Of a DNA stretch of 64,000 nucleotides, positions 22,761-33,605 are shown in pieces. The notes under the pieces were generated by a model. The model had not been told where the DNA came from and searched no databases. It was given only the letters and a program-made list of their open reading frames with translations. The position numbers and the translations under genes are program-made. The stretch's first letter is position 1; every line of letters begins with the position of its first letter. The DNA comes from Episyrphus balteatus (Eukaryota; Arthropoda; Insecta; Diptera; Syrphidae). Location of the stretch: contig NC_079136.1 in the NCBI RefSeq assembly GCF_945859705.1, positions 98,579,120 to 98,643,119 on the forward strand, written 5' to 3'.

Positions 22761-24502
22761 GACGGGAGGAAATCTTCAAAAGACACTTGGCAGTATTCGA
22801 CACCAAGTAGTGTGGGACTCTTAACCACTAAAACCACCTCTTTATCAGGACCAATCTTGAGAGATCGACATCAGATTTTTCTTTCTTAACTTTGTAAAAT
22901 CACTTTGGGGGAAGTTTAAACTTTTAATACTTTCCCATGTTTTTTTAGACCATAAGCTCATGAGGCTTGGTTCTTCTTAATCTCCGAACATGGTTTCTTG
23001 TATTCAAGACGGACACCATTTCAGAATTGGTATGACTTTGCAGTCTCTGATTATGCGATACAGCGTATTTTTTAACAACTTCTGTAACCGTTTCTATTTG
23101 TAGGTCACGATGTAGATCGCTATTTCTTATGTACCAAGGTGCATTAACTATTCCACGAAGGACTTTGTTTTGGAATTTTTGGATGATTTCGGTATTTGTT
23201 TTCTTTGTACAGCCCCATAATTGGATACCATAGGTCCAAACAGGCTTTAGTACTTGATTATACAGCATTATTTTGTTTTGGGTTGATAAATCAGAGTTGT
23301 TACCAAGTAACCAGTACATTTTTCTATATTTCAAGTTTAGTTCTTCTCTTTTCTTTTTGATGTGCTCTTTCCACTTTAGCTTTGCATCCAAAGTCATTCC
23401 AAGGTATTTGGCCGTATTGGCGTAAGGTACAGCTTGATTATTAATGAATATTGGAATATTGTTTATCTTTTTATTTGTAAAGTTTATATGTGAAGATTTT
23501 GTTTCATTGAGTTTGATACGCCATTTTTCGGTCCAATCTCTGACTGTGTCGACGGCATATTGCAGCTTTACTGCTCCCCTAGAGACACATTTGTCGGGTA
23601 CCAAAATTGCGGTATCATCTGCAAAAGTAGCCATTATGGTGTGATTCCCAACTGGGATATCCCTTGTGTATAGTAAATACAGGGTAGGACCTAGGACACT
23701 TCCTTGTGGTACACCGGCTTCTATTTTCTTCAATTCCGAATATTCTTGATCGTACCTTACTCTAAACAATCGGTCTGAGATGTACGATTTTAATATTTCA
23801 TAGTACTGTCTGGGAAGATCCCTTTGCAGTTTGTACTCAAGTCCCTCATGCCAAACCTTGTCAAAGGCTTGAGCAACATCTAAGAAAATAGCTGAACATA
23901 CTTGTTTTTCTTCTAATGCTTTTTCTATTACATCAGTTATTCTATGAACTTGGTCTATCGTGGAATGTTTATTTCTAAAGCCAAACTGATGATTTGGGAT
24001 TAACCTTCTTTCTTCTATAATTTTGCTAAGTCTCTTCAGAAGCAGTTTTTCAAAAACTTTTGCCATAATTGGTATAAGCGATATTGGTCTGTAAGACGTC
24101 ACTTCTGTAGGTGGCTTACCTTGCTTGGGTATGACAATAACTTCAGCAATTTTCCAATGGTGTGGGACATACCGTTGCTTAAGGCATGCATTTATTATAT
24201 ATTGGAGTTTTATGAAGGCTTTCAAAGGCATTTCTTTCATAACCTGAGCAGTAATTAGATCGTAACCTGGTGATTTTTTATTTGATAGTTGATGTAAACA
24301 CATACTTTTTATTTCTTTTAATCTTACAATTGGTATTTCACTTTCATCTATCTTATCAACTAACTGTAAGCTATTTTCAGCCGCGTTTGTTGGGTATGGC
24401 TTAAAAACATTCGCAAGATGCTCCGCGAAAAGGTTAGCTTTTTCTTTTGGGTTACCGATCCATTTCCCATCTTGAGATTTCAAGGGAGAGTTTAGTACCT
24501 GC
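22734..24502 (-). mobile_element. 5'-truncated Jockey-like non-LTR retrotransposon
   Basis: The insertion lies on the minus strand and is bounded by a clear target-site duplication, TAAACTAAACGGAT, at 22720-22733 and 24503-24516. On the + strand it begins with the T-run that represents its poly(A) tail, then ~184 bp of 3' untranslated region, then the reverse transcriptase ORF. The 5' part (ORF1 and the endonuclease half of ORF2) is missing, which is the usual result of incomplete target-primed reverse transcription. The open frame, sharp duplication and near-identity to the copy at 4.7 kb all point to a recent insertion. It cannot move on its own. Confidence 0.97.
22945..24501 (-). CDS. Reverse transcriptase region of Jockey-like ORF2 (partial)
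   Basis: The frame is open for 518 codons from the truncation point to its stop, with no internal stop. The true start is lost; the frame reads QVLNSPLKSQDGKW at its broken 5' end, and the internal TTG at 24481-24483 is not a real start. Counting from the K-S-Q-D start region, reverse transcriptase motifs appear in order: YRPISL near residue 131, QFGFR near 166, FLDVAQAFDKVW near 200 (first catalytic aspartate), GVPQGSVLGP near 257, the FADD catalytic box near 287, and KYLGMTLD near 359. These match the Jockey clade. The enzyme copies element RNA into DNA at a nicked target. The apurinic-like endonuclease domain that normally precedes it is absent. A full ORF2 in this clade is roughly 900 residues, so this is the C-terminal part. 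The C-terminus ends HELMV, close to the 3' untranslated region. Confidence 0.96.
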   Translation of the reverse strand, partial: QVLNSPLKSQDGKWIGNPKEKANLFAEHLANVFKPYPTNAAENSLQLVDKIDESEIPIVRLKEIKSMCLHQLSNKKSPGYDLITAQVMKEMPLKAFIKLQYIINACLKQRYVPHHWKIAEVIVIPKQGKPPTEVTSYRPISLIPIMAKVFEKLLLKRLSKIIEERRLIPNHQFGFRNKHSTIDQVHRITDVIEKALEEKQVCSAIFLDVAQAFDKVWHEGLEYKLQRDLPRQYYEILKSYISDRLFRVRYDQEYSELKKIEAGVPQGSVLGPTLYLLYTRDIPVGNHTIMATFADDTAILVPDKCVSRGAVKLQYAVDTVRDWTEKWRIKLNETKSSHINFTNKKINNIPIFINNQAVPYANTAKYLGMTLDAKLKWKEHIKKKREELNLKYRKMYWLLGNNSDLSTQNKIMLYNQVLKPVWTYGIQLWGCTKKTNTEIIQKFQNKVLRGIVNAPWYIRNSDLHRDLQIETVTEVVKKYAVSHNQRLQSHTNSEMVSVLNTRNHVRRLRRTKPHELMV

Positions 24503-24516
24503 TAAACTAAACGGAT

Positions 24517-27500
24517 GAAGATAAAATCAAAAAACAAGACAATCGTGTTTAATTTTTAATTACATCCACACGCTCTCCATCTACACCTTAAACGTAATTT
24601 TATGACTCTAAATTTTATGTGCTTCTCTACTTTGCATTTTACTCATCTTAAAGGAATCTTCAACCATCATGTTCACACATTTCCCCTTCATAGAGATCTG
24701 GTTACATCTTCTGAATGACTTAATTTTCAAGTTATAGTTGACAGATGGAAACTATCTTCCTGACTTTAACACAATAATCATTGCAAGTAAGTTGCTTTTG
24801 CTTATATGAGAGAGAAAACAAACAAATGCATTTTACATCTGAAATGATCTTCCTTATTTTATATTATCTTGCTGCTTATAGTATTAAGAAGAGTGAGCTA
24901 CCTGTTTGGTGTGTATAAATATACTTGGGTACAACCTTCCACTTTCATTTGGTAAAATTATGCAATCCACCTGATTCTCTCACAATATTTGTACTAAATG
25001 TTTCGTATGTTTTTTTGTTTATAAATTTTGTTTAAACTCGAAATATACACAATACAGAAGTCTTTTAGCTCACGGTTGAAATGAACAAAAAAAAAAAAAA
25101 ATCACGATTTATTCATATAATCTGCGCACAGAGCCTGCAGGCTTAAGGAAGGTGAAATATAAAAAAAAACGTAGATCGTCTTTTTCACTTCCTCGATAAA
25201 ATAAAAACCACTTGCTCATATGTCTTGTTAAGAGGATTTACGAACCATCTTCGTGATGTGAGATCTTTATTCTTTTATTTTATAATTTTTTTTGTTTCGT
25301 TAACTTTTTGTCCATTGTCCATCGTTGTCGGTTCTGGTCAAAGTTTTCTTTCAGTTTTAATTACGTGAAAAGTGCACAACTCATCTTTAAAATAATGACA
25401 CACTTCTCGGTTGTGTAAAATTGCTCAAATTGCTTAAGAAATGTTTTTAACCAAATCCCAAATGTAAAAAATCATAAACAAAACTTAAATAAATTTCTAT
25501 AATAACACTTAGAAAAATACTACACTTACAATCATATACCTAATGAAATTGTTCGTTCTTGTTGATTCTCATTAATTTAAGGGATGTATATTTCAGCCTA
25601 CTACTCAATACAATTTATGGTTTTTAATTTTAGCACATAAAAGTTTTGGTTATTATGAATTTTAACATAGAAGTCTCTTTAGCGACTGAACAGACTCTAG
25701 TAAAAAGACTAACTTTTTTGCAAATGTGTACTAGAAACTCATCAAACGAGATTTTGAGTTCAATAATTTCGATATAGTTTTACTGGAAAAATTACATCTT
25801 TTTTACTTAAGCTAGTTACTTAACCCTTTTTTGCAGCATATTTAATTAAAATTTTGAATTGTATTCTTTTTGAAAATATAATAATTAACCACAATGTACT
25901 AACGTTACAAGAGAGATATTATAACGGTGAACCTATCTTTAATATAGGTGCGCACATTTTAAACCACGCTGTGGTTCCTTGGCGGAGAAATTTATTTGTT
26001 CTTCTTTTCCAAGAAAAATTAAGACATAAATTCACTCACGAAGAAACCGGAAAAAACTCTCTTTTTATCATTAAAATCAAGAAACGTCACCTGTTTCAAG
26101 TTGAAGATATGTTCAAAGATTATAAAAAAAAAAATCAGATGAGATCAACAAATCTGCAATTAATTTGATTATGACACCTTGTTGAGGAAATTAAAAAAAT
26201 AATAATGAAATGATCGTGGCTGGTTAATTATGTATTTTTTTTTTTCACGTATACGTATGTGAGATGAGAAGTGGTGCAAAGACCCGAGCAAAGATTTGTA
26301 TCAAATAAAAAAAAATAATTTACTTTCCGACATTATGTATCAGAACTTAATAACTCGTTGGAATATTTGAAGAATTTATATGGAATTTTGTGGGCTTTTT
26401 GTGTGTTTAATTTCTTCACGCAATATGACCTACATTTGCATTTAAGAGACCAGAATAAAATAATATTAAAACTTAAGATGAGTATCTTTTGAAAAGACAA
26501 TCAAATGTCTACCTTGACTCTTGATGATAAGAATCTAAGTCACTTTTTAACGACAGAGAAGATCATAAGAATTCACCGTGTGTGTTCTGATGGGAAATTT
26601 TCAAACTCAAAAAGACGATTGGAAAAATCATTTTTATTCGAAATACCGTATAATCTACGGGAGATTTTAGAGATCGAAAAGTATATTATTTGAAGAAAAA
26701 AAAAACACAACTTAAATTATGTGTAGATGTATTCGATTTAAATATTTCTGTGAGTGTCTAGAAAAAATTATGTTCGGATTAGATAAGATAGCAACTACAT
26801 ACATGGTTAAGCATATTAAGCTCTTCGGTCTTTCAGAAAGAAAAACTCATGCTGTATGATTTTACTTTTTATTAAAGGGTAATTCGTATGAAGATATAGA
26901 TGAAAGGTGTGATATAGATAAAGGCGAGAAAATGTTTTGTGTGTTTTTTTACAAATTTTACTGAGTAACAAGTGTATATTTAAAAGGATATATACAATTT
27001 ATTTGATTTTTATCCATCAATATCTAATATGTAATTATCCTTGATAAATCTTAACAGGTAAGGGGCAGCTTTAGATTTCAACTTATGTAATAAAGGGTTT
27101 GAAACGAAGTGGAATGTGGTTTTTGATATTGTACAATCTTCCAGGAACCCCATTGCCAATTATGAAGATATAATAAATACAATAACCACAAATACATTAG
27201 TTTGTATCAAATGCTGTAATTCTGGCTTTTGGTAGAGTAGGTATTTTATGGTTATGGGTTTATGGCCCAATGAACATCCTAAGTGTTCGGACTCCAGTAT
27301 AGAACGCAAAGTTGTCAATGTGTTTGATGATTTAAGCCCTTCAAAACTATACTTCGATACATCTTTTTTAATACAATATTTTTTATACATGAGGAAATTT
27401 TCAGGAGTAAATTTCGTCCTTCAAAAGGTAGATTTGTGATTTTGGTCTCATAAGATAATACCTTCGTCTGAACGTATAAATTACTTAAAAAAAAAAAAAC

Positions 27501-28425
27501 AAACTGCCTCACCATTTCGTTTTGAACGGTCAATAATACACAAAACTTTTCTTTCAAATCCTACTAAAAAATTATCAATTTAAAACATCAAAGGAACCAA
27601 CACTAATGTTTGATACGTATAAATTATGTACATATTTTCGAAACCTCCACAAAAGCATTTTTCATTCATAAAAACAAAATCAACTTTGCCAATTTAAAAA
27701 CAAAACTTTTTACAATTTGTTGCTTGTTCGGGTTCATTAATTTCCAATAAATTTTGTAGTAAAAAAGTTTGATAGACGCTATAAAAAATTATGTCAGGCT
27801 CATAAATTTAATTTCCATTCTTACACTTTAAAAAAATTAATTATAAAGTGCTGTTATACCTACAAACATTATATTTCTCTTCGGAAAACTAGGCAATAAA
27901 AAACTATTTTCAACACGCGTATTTGATTACGTTTTGACGTCATCATGTAGTTTGTTTATGTTTATAGCTTTTTTTTTATTTTTTTTTATGGAAAAAACAT
28001 TTCAAGGCGTTTATTGCTTTTTTTAAGTTTTAATTTTCTTAACAAAAACTTAAACAATAAATAAGTTGCACGTGGTTTGGACAAGAAGAATCTTCGATAA
28101 ATTAAAACAATTCTATTGAAACTCCTTATTTAAAATGCCATCAATGGTAGAAATATTCAATATTTGTTCATGTTAATTCAAATCTAAAAATATTATTTAA
28201 TCGCCTTTTTTTATAGAGATACTAAAATTCGAATTAAAAAAAATAAAAAGAATCTGAAATTCAATTTTTTTATTTAAAAAATTGATTCCATTTTTGTGAT
28301 TAGATTAGATACTCATACGCCACCCACTTCCATTCAATCACTATGAATTCTTAAATTATTACGAGCAGCTGAATAATATTTGTTATAAAGGTTTTAGTGT
28401 ATCATTAGACACAATGATGACAACT
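24517..28425. other. AT-rich intronic sequence, no supported gene
   Basis: Open frames at 25854-26168 (104 codons from a TTG) and 26505-26693 show no recognisable domain, and their composition fits chance. No TIR element or tandem array was seen. Confidence 0.45.
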
Positions 28426-28499
28426 GGCGCCGTGGCTTAGTTGGTTAAAGCGCCTGTCTAGTAAACAGGAGATCGTGAGTTCGAATCTCGCCGGGGCCT
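28426..28499 (+). tRNA. tRNA-Thr (anticodon AGT)
   Basis: The 74-nt sequence folds as a standard cloverleaf. The anticodon loop CTAGTAA, closed by CCTGT/ACAGG, gives anticodon AGT (read as IGU), which decodes threonine. The A-box (TGGCTTAGTTGG) and B-box (GTTCGAATC) Pol III promoter elements are intact. The T-stem GTGAG/CTCGC pairs with one G-U. The acceptor stem GGCGCCG/CGGGGCC pairs except for a G-G mismatch at the fourth pair; the Drosophila gene has a G-U there. The discriminator is T, CCA is not encoded, and there is no intron. It closely resembles insect tRNA-Thr(AGT) over the 5' two-thirds and differs in the T-stem and 3' acceptor strand, so it may be a diverging gene copy. It lies within the presumed FGF intron, on the opposite strand. 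Confidence 0.93.
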
Positions 28500-28500
28500 A

Positions 28501-28531
28501 CGTTCGAAAGAACGGGATGACTTTTTTTTTT
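28501..28531 (+). terminator. tRNA trailer hairpin and Pol III terminator
   Basis: Two bases after the tRNA comes CGTTCGAAAGAACG, a perfect 5-bp stem capped by a GAAA tetraloop (28501-28514). A run of 10 T follows at 28522-28531. The T-run is a standard Pol III terminator. The hairpin is an unusual addition in the trailer. Confidence 0.8.
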
Positions 28532-30311
28532 AATTATTTCCTCTTTAATATTGTTTTTTTTTTTTGTTCTCTAGTGGTCAGTTAATTTTCATATATGACA
28601 AAAAATTAATTATCTATTTTTTAACATACGAAAATAATAGTAAAGTTACGTGTTTTTTTGAAGCTTCAAATTAGGGTGTTTTAAAATTATTATTGATTTT
28701 GGTAATAACTGGCTGTTTCGAAAACAACAAAAAATGCATAAGTAAAGTACCTACATAATGTTAAAAAATATTATAATAGAGCCACTGGTTATAAGCTATG
28801 TAATTTCATGGTAACAGCGCCCTCTAGAGGCAAAAGTTATGAACTAACAACATTTTTATGTTTCGGCTCGGCAAGACCGCTTTTTTGCTTTATGGTGAAA
28901 TTATAATACCAAAAAAATGTTTTTTCATCTGAAACTGTAGGTTATCTGATGTTAATTTCTTATAGCCGTGTTCAAATATACCTGCAAAGGTATAAATAGG
29001 TTTTGGTAAAATCGTCTTCTGCAACACTCACTTAAATTTATTCAAAACTTGATTTCTCAGAAAAAAATCCAACGATTTTTGTGAAATTTTTTTTGAGTTT
29101 ATTCCATGAAACATGCAATTTTTTTATCAAACTTTATATTAAAATGGTCTTAAATTAATTTATTAATATAAAATAAAATCAAAATGGTATAGAATGCTTT
29201 ATTTGAATTCACAAGAGTCACGCATTAATATTCACAAAATGCACACATTTCAGGCAAAATTTCTTCATCATTATGAAAATCATGACACCACAGTCTCAAT
29301 TTATTTGAAAATGTTTGTAAAATATGAAAGTTCCATACCGTTATACTAAATAATAACCAAAAACAGTTATAATCATTTAATTTTTGCACTTAACTAAGAC
29401 ATAAAGCTCATCAGACGACCATTACTCAAAAAATTCAATGTGAAAGGAGCTCATGTTATAGGCCTTTCTCATTACCTTCTTGGGAGCAATAGCAACAAAC
29501 AAAATCTTAAATGAAAAATGTTCAATGGCAAAATAGTTATAAAGAGCTTTATAAAAAGCAAACCTATCGAAAGAAAGATGTAAGCCTTGTATTTACTCAA
29601 AATATAACGACATTGAGAACATAATAGTTAAAGGTTACCTTTTTAAGCGTGTCTTAATGTCCATGTTGTTACAAGGAATTTAAGTATACTATATCCTGCA
29701 TTAAATTTATATGTCGGCCTTTTAGTCTGATATTGGCCCCGATTTCATTATCCGCTTGAATTAAACAAGAGTGTTAAGTGATGCCTGCCTATAGGAAACA
29801 CGATTTTTTCTTATATGCCTTTGTATAATGCCTATATAGCTTTCTGAATGGGTGTCTTTGGTAATTTTTGCAGGTGTTCATATAAAATGTACTTGCAATA
29901 ATGCGTCTGGGGTCTGGGTAATATATTAAGATGGTGGTGACCAAATATGGTGGATCTAATAGAAAAACTTGAGATACAAGACTGTGGGGATGTGAAAAAA
30001 AACGCAATATTCATCAATTCGAATTTAAATTATTGTTTATTATGGAAGAAAGCGTTTATAGGTTTGGCTTCTATGAATTGACAACACTTTAATAGCATCA
30101 GTACGCGAGTGTAGTATAGTTGTCAAGTTTTTTTTTGAAATAAATTAATGATCTTAAGCTGAAATAATGGCATGACTAGTGAGCATTTATTGATTACATC
30201 TGAAAATTTACATTCAAGAAGGTCAATCTAAAGTTAAATAGCTAGTATTTTCAATGAACATAACTAATGGTATACTTTGTATTTGTTTAGTAAGAAAAAA
30301 AGCGAGAAATA
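28532..30311. other. AT-rich intronic sequence with a short shared repeat
   Basis: The word GCGCCCTCTAGAGGCAAA at 28817-28834 recurs exactly at 57902-57919, and both lie in AT-rich surroundings, suggesting remnants of one interspersed repeat. Open frames at 29789-30017 are chance. No other structure was recognised. Confidence 0.45.
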
Positions 30312-30645
30312 GTTATAGAAGCTTTATAGAAACTTAATAGGAGCTTAATAGAAGCTTAAGAATATTTAAAACTTTCTAGATAATAAGATTTTAACTAATT
30401 TGATGGCTATTTTGAGAACTGAAACCACCTATAAAACTCCTTAAAGCCTTTCAAAGAAAGTTAAACTGTTAAAAGAGTAATAACTGATATAAGAAATTAT
30501 CAAGATTTCTTCTGAGATTTTTATGTAATGGATCGATTTGTTACAATCATCCTAAAAGCATATTCAAATTTTTTTCGTATGTATTGCCCCTTTAAATTAA
30601 ATCCAACTTCTTCTATAAAGCTTCTATAAAACTTTACAAAAGCAC
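30312..30645. repeat. Possible small inverted-repeat element
   Basis: TATAGAAGCTTTATAGAA near 30316-30333 is mirrored by TTCTATAAAGCTTCTATA near 30611-30628. Variants such as ATAGAAGCTTAA and TCTATAAAACTT lie just inside. This may be a small MITE or a simple local palindrome. The core is itself nearly self-complementary, which weakens the case. Confidence 0.35.
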
Positions 30646-31248
30646 ATAGCATCTATAAAACTTTAAAGAAGCAAAATTCCTAGTCGAGAAGTTAAGAAAG
30701 TTTATTGGAGTATTTTTCGTTTTGTTCCTATATCACTTGTATAAGATACTATGGGAATATATTCTTTATAGAAAGACTAGCTGACCCGGCGGACTTCGTT
30801 CCGCATTTTTTTGTATTTATTTTCAATTTTTGGCTTTGTAATGTGTTAACCTTTTCCAATACAAAAAAATCGGGCCACAACTTGATATATGGAACATAAA
30901 CAAAAAATTGTATAAAGTATTAAAAAAAGCAAACCATTCGTCTGACAGCTATCTATTATAATTTTAATTGGAATGTGTACGAAGTTTCATTAATAATATT
31001 ATCAAGGTATAACAACATAAATCTTCAGCGGAAAGCAAAATGGTATTATGTCCTTAACAGATCCTATATGGAGTTACAATAATTTTGCTTTCCCAGGCGA
31101 TATGTATGTTGTATGCATGCCACTGTTTTTTCTGTTATTGGCACGGGTTTTTTGCGTCAAATAGTAAAAAAAATGTTTTTAAAAACAAAATCTTATGTGT
31201 CTCGAACTCTTTTCAATCACTTGCAATCGCTACTAAAATTTGATAATC

Positions 31249-31948
31249 CAGTCAAATAAGGGTTTCACTTCGGAATGAATGCTAATAGAATTTTTTTTGC
31301 TTAATACCTTCGTTTTGGCATTCAAAAGTCTAAAAAAATCTCATGTCTGCAAGTCGCGATTTTCAAGCTTAAATCGCGAAATGGAGATTTTCAAAATTAG
31401 AATTTCAAGAATTACATAACTTCGAGGCATTTTTTAATGCTGATTACAAAAAAATTTTTTCTGATTTTTGACATAAGTTATAGAATATCCAAACAAAGAT
31501 ACAAACAAAAAAATTAGCCTATCAGCATTTTTTTCATTGCATTGTTTTGATTCTTAATGATAATGGATATGAAAACCTTCATGAAAAATTTTGTCCCTCT
31601 ACCATAACTTTTAAGGGTTTTTCGGTAGTAAGTTTGCAACTGTTATAATAATATGGGTTGACAATTGAAAAACAGGTATAACTTTTTTCAGAGACGTCAG
31701 ATTGTCTTGATCTTGTCTAGATTTTTTGGCATCAGCATTAAAAAATACCTCGAAGTATTGTATCATATGTGAATATAATACCATTGTCTTTTATTGCTTA
31801 TTTTGAAAATCTCCATTTCGCGCTTTGACCTTGAAAATCGCGACTTGCGAGGTATGTTATAGAATGCCAAACCGAAGGTATTGAACAAAAAATAATTCTA
31901 TTAGCATTCATTCCGAAGTTTACTCCTTTTTTTCACCTTATTTGACTG
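31249..31948. mobile_element. Nested 700-bp foldback-like element
   Basis: The left end CAGTCAAATAAGG (31249-31261) is mirrored by CCTTATTTGACTG (31936-31948). The arms remain homologous for about 200 bp: both contain TTCGGAATGAATGCTAATAGAATT, a TACCTTCG word, an AAGTCGCGATTTTCAAG word, a GCGAAATGGAGATTTTC word and an ACTTCGAGG word in mirrored order. The middle ~280 bp is unique. I see no clear target-site duplication. It is non-coding. Confidence 0.7.
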
Positions 31949-32307
31949 TATCATGATATTTTTTGGCTATTTAGGAAATTCAAAAAGTAGCAATTTTTTT
32001 TTAAATTGTAAAGAAACCGACTTAAAATGAAAAGATTCCGTCTTAATTCTATACTTACGTCTAAATATTAAAATATTTTCTTAAGGAGATTAAATCATTT
32101 TAAATTAATGCGGAAATTGTATTAATAAATTGGTAGTTGAAACAACTTAAACAAATTTTAAGTTTCAGTTTATCATACCAATTTTCAACTGTGAGATATA
32201 GCTTAGTGGTAAACAATTTTAATTGAGGAAATAACATTTTAAAGAGTTAAATCGTGTTTGTTTTTATTAGCCTTGAATATGAGCTCTTTGAACCCCAAAT
32301 ATTGAAT

Positions 32308-33210
32308 TTGCTCATAACTTGACAGCAGCGCCACGTACCAGGTCCATTCGTCCAACTATGAAACAAAGCCTGTCTCGAATGAACCTTATCAAACGCAAAA
32401 AATTTCATAAAAGTCTATACAGCCGTTCGGACTCCAAATATGGAATTTAACTATAACTTGACAACAGCGTCAAGTTTTTCTATATATAATTTGACAACAG
32501 CGTCCCCTACCGCATACAGTTATAATTTACAAAACATGGATGGAACTTATCACACAAACGAACTTTCACAAAAATCTGTCAAGTCTTTCGGACTCCAAAT
32601 ATGAAATTTGTCTATAACTACTTCGGCAACAGCGCCACCTACCGGGTCCAATTTATGAAACAAAACATGTTTCGAATAAATTGTATCAAACACAAAAAGT
32701 TTCACAAAAATCAAAAAATGTAATTTTTCTAGAACTTGACAACAGTGCCACTAACGACTGTCCAGTCGCTCGTTCAAAATATGCAATTTTCCTAAAACTT
32801 GACAACAGTGCCAACTACTGGGTCCAATCATGAAACAAAACTTGTCTCGAATGAACCTTGTCATAACACAAAATTTCACAAAAATCTGTCCAGTCATTCG
32901 ACCCCACCTATGGAATTTGCCTATAACTTGAAAACAGCGCCACCTATCGGATCAAATTATGAAACAAAACCTGTAATGGATAGACCTTATCAAATAAACA
33001 AAATTTCACAAAAATCTGTTCAGTTATTCGACCCCAAATATGGAATTTGCCTATAACTTGACAGCAGCGCCACCTACCGGGTCCAATTATAAAACAAAAC
33101 CTGTTTCGGATGGACCTTTTCACATATATTTCACACAAAATATCAGAAAAATCTGTCTAGTCGTTTAGGAGTAGGGCCACAAACAAACGCACAAAAGAAA
33201 TATATATAAT
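32308..33210 (+). repeat. About seven diverged ~129-bp tandem units
   Basis: Each unit starts near AACTTGACAACAGCGCCACC, continues with a GGGTCCAATTATGAAAC word and a TTTCACAAAAATCTGTCCAG word, and ends with CAAATATGGAATTTGCCTAT. Unit starts are near 32318, 32452, 32614, 32735, 32796, 32925 and 33055. The fourth unit is truncated and the second carries an extra partial start. The last unit runs into the TCTGTCTAGTCGTTTAGGAG end sequence. The array lies inside the composite repeat. The open frames across it are by-products. Confidence 0.85.
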
Positions 33211-33605
33211 ATGTAGATACAAACCATAACTCTGATTGATGTGCCAATGCTTTACTTATTTGTCCTCAATGAAAATCAGAGATATACATTTTATTTGTGC
33301 AGTCCATATGTGGATTTAATATCACAAGACGAATAATTATTTGTTTCACTCAAAATTAGACTTTTTTAATTATTTTGAAAGCTTTACAAATTAAGCTTAG
33401 TTAAAATTTTTAAAAAGCGAGAGTGGTTTTTTACTCGTACATATTGACAGCTATGTAAAGATGCGAGAAAAGGTATTATTTTTTTTTGATACAAACCATC
33501 TACATATTAATACCTTCCAAACAAAAAAAAAATTACCAAAATCGGACCAGCCTAACGCGAGTTTATCGGCCACACACACTAAACGAACTCATTTTTATAT
33601 ATAAG

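Larger units (their letters stand above)
30776..33604 (+). mobile_element. Composite interspersed repeat starting ACTAGCTGACCCGGC
   Basis: The start, ACTAGCTGACCCGGCGGACTT, contains the small hairpin GCGGACTTCGTTCCGC and resembles the 5' end of a non-coding repeat widespread in arthropod genomes. I do not assign it to a class with confidence. The probable end lies near 33604, at AACTCATTTTTATATATAAG. Between these are a nested inverted-repeat element (31249-31948) and a series of ~129-bp tandem units (32308-33210). A second end-like sequence, AAACGCACAAAAGAAATATATAT, near 33185-33207 suggests that two related copies may be joined or nested. There are no long ORFs, so the element is non-autonomous. 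Confidence 0.5.

Noticed and set aside
23444..23644. 66-codon plus-strand frame
   Set aside because: It lies antisense within the reverse transcriptase ORF and is a shadow frame.
32799..33138. Open frames of 64-85 codons on both strands
   Set aside because: They run through ~129-bp tandem units and only reflect a unit length divisible by three with few stops.
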